The notes beneath the pieces were generated by a model that saw only the letters and a list, made by a program, of their open reading frames with translations, did no database searches and had not been told where the DNA came from. Shown here piece after piece: positions 1-5,044 of a DNA stretch of 8,337 bases (its first letter is position 1; each line of letters starts with the position of its first letter). A program made the position numbers and the translations under genes. Source of the DNA: an uncultured Nocardiopsis sp. (GTDB taxonomy: Bacteria > Actinomycetota > Actinomycetes > Streptosporangiales > Streptosporangiaceae); the NCBI GenBank assembly GCA_937957845.1, contig CALGOD010000995.1, positions 1 to 8,337 of the forward strand. Direction: 5' to 3'.

Positions 1-1
1 C

Positions 2-61
2 AACGGCGATCTCCACGGCGATCCCCAATGGGAGCCGTACATGGCCCGCCTGGCCGCCTGA
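2..61 (+). CDS. C-terminal end of an unrecognised protein (5' end outside window)
   Basis: The frame starting at base 2 is open from the window edge to a TGA at 59-61 and encodes the 19 residues NGDLHGDPQWEPYMARLAA. Almost every third codon position is G or C, as in the other genes here, and a strong hairpin begins four bases after the stop. Together these suggest the true end of a rightward gene. The fragment is too short for me to name a family. The next gene, an FmdB-type zinc ribbon, has its own apparent promoter, so a shared operon is not indicated. Confidence 0.55.
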   Translation, partial: NGDLHGDPQWEPYMARLAA

Positions 62-64
62 GAC

Positions 65-101
65 GGCGGGACCGGGACCGGGCGTCCCGCCCGGTCCCGC
101 C
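65..101 (+). terminator. GC-rich hairpin terminator after the first gene
   Basis: A perfect 12-bp inverted repeat (GGCGGGACCGGG at 65-76, its complement at 90-101) encloses a loop that contains a further 4-bp stem (79-82 with 86-89). It begins four bases after the stop at 59-61. There is no T-tract beyond a short CTTCGTCG, but actinomycete terminators often lack one. The position argues for termination of the gene ending at 61. Confidence 0.7.
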
Positions 102-124
102 TTCGTCGTACGCCCGGCATGGGG

Positions 125-150
125 GACGGGGGTGGGTGTCCCCTCCCGTC
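125..150. repeat. Imperfect inverted repeat upstream of fmdB
   Basis: GACGGG at 125-130 is matched by CCCGTC at 145-150, with further partial G:C pairing inside (GG at 131-132 against the C-run at 140-143). It lies between the terminator hairpin and the 154-172 palindrome. It may be a second part of the termination region or simply G-run composition; no function is assigned. Confidence 0.35.
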
Positions 151-153
151 GCA

Positions 154-172
154 CGTGGAGGGGCCCTCCACG
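154..172. promoter_or_regulatory. 19-bp palindrome upstream of the fmdB promoter
   Basis: CGTGGAGGG (154-162) and CCCTCCACG (164-172) form a perfect inverted repeat around the single base G163. It ends 28 bp before the candidate -10 box at 201-206. A repeat with two 9-bp arms and almost no spacer is typical of a dimeric repressor or activator site, although it could also fold as a tight hairpin. I do not recognise the regulator. Confidence 0.4.
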
Positions 173-200
173 GACCCCTCGTCCCAGAGTCGGGGGGACG

Positions 201-206
201 TATCCT
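201..206 (+). promoter_or_regulatory. Candidate -10 box for a leaderless fmdB transcript
   Basis: TATCCT fits the actinomycete -10 pattern TANNNT and is separated from the ATG at 213 by exactly six bases. Transcription would then begin at or within a base of the start codon. No Shine-Dalgarno sequence precedes the ATG, which agrees with leaderless expression. No convincing -35 hexamer is visible at the usual distance. Confidence 0.5.
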
Positions 207-212
207 GTCCGC

Positions 213-416
213 ATGCCCAGATACGACTTCCGCTGCCGTGAGTGCGGCGACACCTTCGAACTCTCCCGTCCGATGGCCCGTGCCGGGGATCCGGCGACCT
301 GCCCGCAGGGGCACGACGACACCGTACGACTGCTGTCCACGGTGGCGGTGGGAGGGAGGGCGTCCGCCCCCGCGCCCTCGGGCGGAGGGTGCTGCGGGGG
401 CGGATGCTGTTCCTGA
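213..416 (+). CDS. FmdB-family small zinc-ribbon protein
   Basis: This 67-residue protein begins MPRYDFRCRECGDTFEL, the typical opening of FmdB-type putative regulatory zinc ribbons. The first zinc knuckle is C8-x2-C11; the second is C30 followed by PQGH, so His34 probably takes the place of the usual last Cys. The family's LLSTVAVGG segment follows at about 40-48. The protein ends in a Gly/Cys tail with two Cys pairs (C60, C61, C65, C66), a tail I associate with actinomycete members. The ATG at 213 is chosen because this FmdB opening begins there and a -10 box sits six bases upstream; an in-frame ATG at 132 would add 27 residues unlike the family. The namesake was found beside a formamidase gene and proposed as a regulator, but the molecular role is unproven. 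The gene ends nine bases from the convergent ilvD. Confidence 0.85.
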   Translation: MPRYDFRCRECGDTFELSRPMARAGDPATCPQGHDDTVRLLSTVAVGGRASAPAPSGGGCCGGGCCS

Positions 417-425
417 ACGGGCGGC

Positions 426-2288
426 CTACCTCTCGATCTGCGACACGTCGCGGGCCGCGCCCGTCGAGGCCGAGGTCGCCATGGCGGCGTAGGCGCGCAG
501 CGCCGCCGTCACCGGGCGCTGACGGTCACGCGGCTGGAAGCGGCCCAGCTCCTTGAGCAGACGCTCGCGGCGCGTGCTCAGCTCGTCCTCGGGGACCTCC
601 AGCACGATGCTCCGGTTCGGGATGTCGATGCTGATGACGTCCCCGTCCTCCACCAGGGCGATGTCACCGCCCGCGGCGGCCTCGGGTGAGGCGTGGCCGA
701 TGGACAGTCCCGACGTGCCTCCGGAGAAGCGGCCGTCGGTGACGAGTGCGCACGCCTTGCCCAGGCCGCGGCCCTTGAGGAAGCTCGTCGGGTACAGCAT
801 CTCCTGCATGCCGGGGCCGCCCTTGGGCCCCTCGTAGCGGATGACCACCACGTCGCCCGGCTCGATCCTCTTGTTGAGGATGCCCTCGACCGCGTCGTCC
901 TGCGACTCGAAGACCTTGGCGGGGCCGGAGAAGGTCCACAGTTCCTCCTCCACACCGGCGGTCTTGACGATCGCGCCGTCGGGTGCGAGGTTGCCGAAGA
1001 GCACCGCCAGGCCGCCGTCCTCGGTGTAGGCGTGGGAGACCGAGCGGATGCATCCCTTCTCGCGGTCGGTGTCCAGGCTGTCCCAACGTGTGCTCTGCGA
1101 GTACGCCTTGGTCGTACGCCGGCCACCGGGAGCCGCGTGGAACAGCTCCAGCGCCTCCGGCAGGACCGTCTCGGAGGAGATGTCCCATGCGGAGATGAAC
1201 TCACCGACCGTCTTGCCGTGCACCGTGGGCAGTGAGGTGTCCAGTAGTCCACCGCGGGCCAGTTCTCCCAGGATGGCGGGGATGCCGCCGGCGCGGTGCA
1301 CGTCCTCGATGTGGTACTTGTCGGTGTTCGGGGCGACCTTGCACAGACACGGAACCCTGCGGGAGACCTCGTCGATGTCGGGCAGGCCGAAGTCGACGCC
1401 CGCCTCGGTGGCGGCCGCCAACAGGTGCAGGATGGTGTTGGTGGAACCGCCCATGGCCACGTCCAGGGCCATCGCGTTGCCGAAGGCCGCCGGGGTGGCG
1501 ATGGACAGGGGAAGGACCGACTCGTCGTCTTCGTCGTAGTAGCGCTTGGCCGCCTCCACGACCAGGCGCCCGGCGTCCTCGTACAGGGCGCGGCGGGCGG
1601 TGTGGGTGGCCAGCACCGTGCCGTTTCCGGGCAGGGCCAGTCCCATCGCCTCGGTGAGGCAGTTCATGGAGTTGGCGGTGAACATGCCCGAACAGGAGCC
1701 GCACGTGGGGCAGGCGGCCTCCTCCAACTCGTCCAGCTCGGCCTGGGAGACGCTCTCGTCGGCCGCCGCGATCATCGGGTTGATCAGGTCCAGCTTGCGG
1801 ACGGTGGTGGCGGTGCCGTCGACCACCGTGACCTTGCCCGCCTCCATGGGACCGCCGGAGACGAACACCGTCGGGATGTTCAGGCGCAGTGCGGCCAGCA
1901 GCATGCCGGGCGTGATCTTGTCGCAGTTGGACACGCACACCAGGGCGTCGGCGCAGTGCGCGTTGACCATGTACTCCACCGAGTCGGCGATGAGTTCGCG
2001 GCTGGGCAGGGAGTAGAGCATGCCGCCGTGGCCCATGGCGATGCCGTCGTCCACGGCGATGGAGTTGAACTCGCGGGGGACACCACCGGCCTGGCGGATC
2101 GCGTCGGCGACGACCGCGGCCACCTCGCGCAGGTGTACGTGACCGGGGACGAACTCGGTGAAGCTGTTGGCCACGGCCACGATGGGCTTACCGAAGTCCT
2201 CGCGCTCGACACCGGTTGCGCGCATGAGGGCGCGGGCACCTGCCATGTTCCTGCCATGTGTGACGGTGCGTGAGCGTAGGGCTGGCAT
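426..2288 (-). CDS. ilvD: Dihydroxy-acid dehydratase, E. coli-type
   Basis: IlvD removes water from 2,3-dihydroxy-isovalerate and 2,3-dihydroxy-3-methylvalerate to give the 2-keto acids that lead to valine, leucine, isoleucine and pantothenate. The 620-residue product aligns along its full length with E. coli IlvD (616 residues). Recognisable sites are D81 in VDDGIAMGHGG, C122-D123-K124 in NCDKITPG (Fe-S ligand, Mg ligand and the carbamylated Lys), C199 in CPTCGSCSGMF, E496 in GPGMQEML, and the catalytic Ser S522 in GRFSGG. Position 49 is Gly (FVPGHVHL) where the Mycobacterium and plant [2Fe-2S] enzymes have a third Cys, so this is the oxygen-sensitive [4Fe-4S] type. The frame is open up to an ATG at 2375, but the start at 2288 gives the family N-terminus MPALRSRTVTHGRNMAG and has GGGAG eight bases upstream. 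The stop is TAG. The gene stands apart from other ilv genes in this window. Confidence 0.97.
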   Translation of the reverse strand: MPALRSRTVTHGRNMAGARALMRATGVEREDFGKPIVAVANSFTEFVPGHVHLREVAAVVADAIRQAGGVPREFNSIAVDDGIAMGHGGMLYSLPSRELIADSVEYMVNAHCADALVCVSNCDKITPGMLLAALRLNIPTVFVSGGPMEAGKVTVVDGTATTVRKLDLINPMIAAADESVSQAELDELEEAACPTCGSCSGMFTANSMNCLTEAMGLALPGNGTVLATHTARRALYEDAGRLVVEAAKRYYDEDDESVLPLSIATPAAFGNAMALDVAMGGSTNTILHLLAAATEAGVDFGLPDIDEVSRRVPCLCKVAPNTDKYHIEDVHRAGGIPAILGELARGGLLDTSLPTVHGKTVGEFISAWDISSETVLPEALELFHAAPGGRRTTKAYSQSTRWDSLDTDREKGCIRSVSHAYTEDGGLAVLFGNLAPDGAIVKTAGVEEELWTFSGPAKVFESQDDAVEGILNKRIEPGDVVVIRYEGPKGGPGMQEMLYPTSFLKGRGLGKACALVTDGRFSGGTSGLSIGHASPEAAAGGDIALVEDGDVISIDIPNRSIVLEVPEDELSTRRERLLKELGRFQPRDRQRPVTAALRAYAAMATSASTGAARDVSQIER

Positions 2289-2296
2289 GGAGCGGA

Positions 2297-2301
2297 CTCC
2301 C
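2297..2301 (-). promoter_or_regulatory. Ribosome binding site that fixes the ilvD start
   Basis: On the minus strand GGGAG lies eight bases before the ATG at 2288. The competing ATG at 2303 overlaps this motif and has only a distant purine run (GAAGGGAAA) before it. This supports the 2288 start, which also matches the N-terminus of IlvD homologues. Confidence 0.65.
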
Positions 2302-2324
2302 ATCGTTACGGGTGTTTCCCTTCG

Positions 2325-2330
2325 ATGGTA
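2325..2330 (-). promoter_or_regulatory. Candidate ilvD -10 box
   Basis: The minus strand reads TACCAT here, fitting TANNNT. It would place the transcript start near 2318 and give a leader of about 30 nt before the ATG at 2288. The long upstream extension of the frame to 2375 would then be untranscribed from this promoter. The expected -35 position falls at about 2348-2353, inside the repeated CATCCGG element, with no clear TTGAC match. Confidence 0.4.
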
Positions 2331-2345
2331 GTCCGTGCCGGCGAA

Positions 2346-2389
2346 CATCCGGTCTCGCAGTGGAAGACAGGGCATCCGGATCGTGAGAC
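2346..2389. repeat. Direct and inverted repeats in the ilvD leader (possible operator)
   Basis: On the plus strand CATCCGG occurs at 2346-2352 and 2373-2379, with starts 27 bp apart. Between and beside these, GTCTCGC (2352-2358) and GTGAGAC (2383-2389) form an inverted repeat with one mismatch. The set lies just upstream of, and overlaps, the expected -35 region of ilvD, where a repressor or activator of branched-chain amino acid synthesis would bind. Identity of the regulator is unknown. Confidence 0.35.
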
Positions 2390-2424
2390 ATGGGCGGTGG
2401 TCCCGGTTCTCGTGCTCTCCTGCT

Positions 2425-2439
2425 TCCGGCCAGGCCGGA
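2425..2439. repeat. 15-bp palindrome in the ilvD upstream region
   Basis: TCCGGCC (2425-2431) and GGCCGGA (2433-2439) mirror each other around A2432. It lies about 95 bp upstream of the candidate ilvD -10 box and 34 bp past the terminator hairpin in the minus direction. It could be a distal operator site or a chance GC palindrome. Confidence 0.3.
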
Positions 2440-2472
2440 GGGCATACGGGAGGAATCGGGCTTCCTGGGCGA

Positions 2473-2510
2473 GCGAAGGGTCCGGGTGCCTCGGCACCCG
2501 GACCCTTCGC
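2473..2510 (-). terminator. Strong hairpin terminator of the NERD-like gene
   Basis: A perfect 17-bp stem pairs 2473-2489 with 2494-2510 and closes on the four-base loop CTCG. It begins 24 bp downstream of the TGA at 2535-2537 of the minus-strand NERD-like gene and lies upstream of the ilvD promoter region. It should therefore separate the two leftward genes into independent units. The outer A:T and T:A pairs and lack of a T-tract suit an actinomycete intrinsic terminator. Confidence 0.85.
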
Positions 2511-2534
2511 GCTGTCAGAGGTCGTCTGCGGGGG

Positions 2535-3362
2535 TCAGTGTCGGGGAGGAAGGACCTTCTCCGCCGCCCGGTGGATCTCCTCGATCTCGGTCTCGGTGAG
2601 GCGGTCGCGGCCGGTGCGCAGCCACTTGCGGACCTTGGTCCCGGTGATGATGTCCACACCCCGCAGCCGGTGGCTGTCCCAGGGCATGCCGGGGCCGTAG
2701 ATGGCCAACGAGGCCCGCACCTTGATCTCGCGGCCGAGTTCGGCGCTGATGAGCTCCTCGGCCCGCTTGGCCTCCTCCAGAGCCTCGTCGATGCGCTCGT
2801 TCTTGCTGAACCGTCCGTGGTAGAGCTGCTCCAGTTTGTTGCGCAGGGGAAGACGCTTGTCCCAGGATTCGGAGTCGATCGCGAAGGCGCCGCGTCGCCC
2901 CACGATGAAGTGGTCGATCTGACCGTTGCCGCCGGGCACGGCACGGGCGTGCAGCACGCGGTAGCCGAGTTGCTTCATCACCTTCAGCTGCGCCTCGGTC
3001 TTGCGCTGGGCGGCCGAGGGCTTGCGCCAACGGGGGATCTCCGACTCGCGTCGGGAGAAGTACACCATCAGCCCGACCAGGGTGGCGATCCCGAAGGTGA
3101 CGCCGATCCTCCAGTCGGAGGTGAGGGCACCGACGGCGATGGCGACCACGACCGCGACGCCGCCGCGGGGGATCCACTTTCGGGCGGCCTGGCTGTCCCG
3201 GAGTGCTCCGTAGACGGCCTTTCCTCCCGAAGTGCCCTTGTCCTTGCGTTGGTTGGGGAAAAAGAGAGCCTCGGGGCTTGTCGGGGCCGCGCTCGCGGAC
3301 GCCGGGGCCTGGCCGTTCACTTTGGTTGCCGAATCCACGTCGGACAGGTTAGTTCGTTCCAT
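2535..3362 (-). CDS. Membrane-anchored NERD-like (nuclease-related domain) protein
   Basis: The 275-residue product has three parts. A polar Ala/Ser-rich N-terminus (1-65) is followed by two hydrophobic segments at about 67-82 and 84-102, then a soluble domain from about 115. The soluble part (AQRKTEAQLKVMKQLGYRVL, then GGNGQIDHFIVG and GAFAIDSESW at 159-167) matches the NERD pattern, a domain distantly related to PD-(D/E)xK nucleases. D150 fits the first metal-binding Asp, but the D/ExK triad appears as D163-S164-E165, so the catalytic Lys seems replaced. The last third is charged and helical (190-275) and has no domain I know. The start has AGGA seven bases upstream (3370-3373). Residues 60-102 would tether the domain to the membrane facing the cytoplasm, an inference. 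Its biological role is unknown. It is transcribed away from the amidase and is followed by its own terminator. Confidence 0.8.
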   Translation of the reverse strand: MERTNLSDVDSATKVNGQAPASASAAPTSPEALFFPNQRKDKGTSGGKAVYGALRDSQAARKWIPRGGVAVVVAIAVGALTSDWRIGVTFGIATLVGLMVYFSRRESEIPRWRKPSAAQRKTEAQLKVMKQLGYRVLHARAVPGGNGQIDHFIVGRRGAFAIDSESWDKRLPLRNKLEQLYHGRFSKNERIDEALEEAKRAEELISAELGREIKVRASLAIYGPGMPWDSHRLRGVDIITGTKVRKWLRTGRDRLTETEIEEIHRAAEKVLPPRH

Positions 3363-3530
3363 ATCCGAGTCCTAGTGCATTCCTTCTCACACTTTTCTTC
3401 CCTTGTTCCCTGGCCCACATGCGTGTTCCCACCCTGAGGACAGGGAAGGATGACTTTTCGGTCGGCTTCTCTGAAGAGGCGCGTCCCACCATCGTGGTGC
3501 CCGCTTCCGTGCCCGCTAACCTGAGTCGTC
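3363..3530. other. Divergent intergenic region between the NERD-like gene and the amidase
   Basis: This 168-bp region must hold promoters for both directions. Bases 3381-3411 are nearly all pyrimidines on the plus strand, giving the NERD-like gene a purine-rich leader. Two small hairpins are visible: CCCTG/CAGGG with loop AGGA (3432-3445) and CACCA/TGGTG around TCG (about 3487-3499). The only candidate -10 box I trust is the one listed for the amidase. I recognise no known operator. Confidence 0.5.
3517..3522 (+). promoter_or_regulatory. Candidate -10 box of the amidase gene
   Basis: TAACCT fits TANNNT and ends eight bases before the ATG at 3531, implying a transcript with no or almost no leader. 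No Shine-Dalgarno motif lies before the ATG, in agreement. No clear -35 hexamer is seen. Confidence 0.4.
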
Positions 3531-4970
3531 ATGACCCGGATCCATGACCTTCCGGCCCACCGCCTCCTGGCGATGGTCCGTCGTCGTGAACTGTCTCCCA
3601 CTGAGATCACTGAGCACTTTCTGAGCCGAATCGAACAGTATGACCGCCACTACGGCACGTACATTACGGTCACTCCAGAAAAGGCATTAGAACAAGCCCG
3701 TCATGCGCAAAAACGCGTGATGAGAGACACGCCGGAGGACCTTCCTCCCCTGCTCGGCCTTCCTCTGCCGATCAAGGACCTCGATGCCGTCGCGGGGGTC
3801 CGGCTCACCCACGGCTCGGCGCTCTTTCGTGAGGCCGTGGCCCCAGCCGACTCCGACATGGTCGCCCGACTACGGAAGGCCGGTGCGGTCCTGCTGGGCA
3901 AGACCAACACCCCCGAGTTCGGGTCCAGCTGCTACACCGAGAACGACATCGCCCCTCCCACCCGCAACCCCTGGGACACCGACCTGTCCCCGGGCGGCTC
4001 CAGCGGGGGAGCCGCGGCGGCCGTCGCCGCGGGACTGGCCCCGGTCGCCCAGGGAAGCGACGGAGGCGGCTCGATTCGTATCCCCGCCAGTGTGTGCGGA
4101 CTCTTCGGTCTCAAACCCACCCGCGGCCGGATCTCCGGTGCCCCGGCCAAACCCGACCTCGTCGGCCTGTCCACCGCCGGACCCCTCACCAGGGACGTTC
4201 GCGACGCGGCCCTGCTCCTGGACGCCATGACCCTGTCCAGGCCGGGCGACTACTTCACGGCCCCACCCCTGCCCCCGGGTGAGACCTTCACCGACCATGT
4301 GGACCGCGAACCGGGCCGCCTGCGCATCGGGTACTACGCCACCACCGGGTCCGTCGGGATCCCGGTCCACCCCGACGTCCTGACCGCGCACGAGGAGGCC
4401 GTCCGTCTGCTGGCCGGACTCGGACACGACGTGGAGGAGATCCCCACCCCCGTGGACGCCCACTTCGGCGGGACCTTCATGGAGGACTTCCAGGTCCTCT
4501 GGGCCGCGATGGCCTCGGCCACCCCCGTGGACCCCGCCCGTGAGGACGAACTGGGGCCGCTCAACCGGTGGCTGCGCGAACGCGCGGCCGCCACCCCCGT
4601 CCCCGACTACATCGCCGCGTGCGTCCGCCTCCAACAGGGCGTGCGCTCCCTGGTCGCCGCCACCGAACCGTTCGACGCCGTGCTCTCGCCCACGCTGGCC
4701 ATGCCGCCGGTGCCGATCGGTCATTTCACGGTCGGCGGGCCAGAGGAGGAATTCCAGAGGATGAACGAGTTCACGCCCTTCACCTCGGTCTACAACGTCT
4801 CCGGTCAGCCTTCGGCCAGTGTTCCCCTGCACTGGTCGCCCGACGGGCTGCCGATCGGCGTCATGCTGACCGGACGCATGGGGGGCGAGGGCCTCCTGTT
4901 GTCGCTGTCCGCCCAGCTGGAACGCGCCCGCCCCTGGGTCGGCAGGGTGCCGCCCGGCCGGGACGACTGA
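3531..4970 (+). CDS. Amidase-signature (AS) family hydrolase
   Basis: The 479-residue protein is a full-length member of the amidase-signature family, which hydrolyses amide bonds using a Ser-cisSer-Lys triad. The three residues are visible: K82 in PLPIKDLDAVAG, S157 in LSPGGSSGGAAAAV, and the nucleophile S181 in QGSDGGGSIRIPAS, with the normal 24-residue gap between the two serines. The C-terminal GQPSASVPLHWSPDGLPIGVMLTG segment is also typical. It resembles GatA in the core, but no gatB or gatC lies nearby, and the family includes many amidases and nitrile-pathway enzymes, so the substrate is unknown. No signal peptide is seen; it should be cytoplasmic. Codon 53 is TTA (3687-3689), a rare Leu codon that in Streptomyces needs the bldA tRNA, and bases 3601-3720 are only about 51% GC. 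It ends convergent with the MFS gene. Confidence 0.93.
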   Translation: MTRIHDLPAHRLLAMVRRRELSPTEITEHFLSRIEQYDRHYGTYITVTPEKALEQARHAQKRVMRDTPEDLPPLLGLPLPIKDLDAVAGVRLTHGSALFREAVAPADSDMVARLRKAGAVLLGKTNTPEFGSSCYTENDIAPPTRNPWDTDLSPGGSSGGAAAAVAAGLAPVAQGSDGGGSIRIPASVCGLFGLKPTRGRISGAPAKPDLVGLSTAGPLTRDVRDAALLLDAMTLSRPGDYFTAPPLPPGETFTDHVDREPGRLRIGYYATTGSVGIPVHPDVLTAHEEAVRLLAGLGHDVEEIPTPVDAHFGGTFMEDFQVLWAAMASATPVDPAREDELGPLNRWLRERAAATPVPDYIAACVRLQQGVRSLVAATEPFDAVLSPTLAMPPVPIGHFTVGGPEEEFQRMNEFTPFTSVYNVSGQPSASVPLHWSPDGLPIGVMLTGRMGGEGLLLSLSAQLERARPWVGRVPPGRDD

Positions 4971-5037
4971 CCAGGGACGTCCGACCCGAAGAACAGGGGA
5001 CGGACCCCGCGGGTCCGTGGGAGGCGGAGCTCCCTGG
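4971..5037. terminator. Bidirectional terminator region between amidase and MFS genes
   Basis: The 74 bp between the two convergent stops hold an 8-bp perfect hairpin (ACGGACCC at 5000-5007 with GGGTCCGT at 5011-5018, loop CGC). A second, outer pair, CCAGGGA (4971-4977) with TCCCTGG (5031-5037), brackets it. Neither arm has a long T-tract. A shared terminator for both genes is the simplest reading. Confidence 0.6.
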
Positions 5038-5044
5038 ACGGGCC

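Noticed and set aside
28..492. 154-residue frame overlapping fmdB
   Set aside because: It crosses the terminator hairpin and fmdB in another frame, with no family features.
1296..2273. 325-residue plus-strand frame antisense to ilvD
   Set aside because: A Gly/His/Val-rich shadow of ilvD with no recognisable domain and no ribosome binding site.
2289..2375. ilvD starting at 2375 or 2303
   Set aside because: Homologues start at MPxLRSRTVTHGRNMAG, which is at 2288, and GGGAG is well spaced for that ATG only.
2289..2534. Leader peptide, T-box or riboswitch before ilvD
   Set aside because: No short frame with runs of Ile, Val or Leu codons and no T-box-like conserved sequence was seen; only palindromes and a terminator are present.
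2325..3437. 370-residue plus-strand frame antisense to the NERD-like gene
   Set aside because: It crosses a terminator hairpin and two intergenic regions; the composition is that of a shadow frame.
3531..4970. Naming the amidase GatA
   Set aside because: The catalytic core is shared across the family, and neither gatB nor gatC is present, so a tRNA amidotransferase role is not supported.
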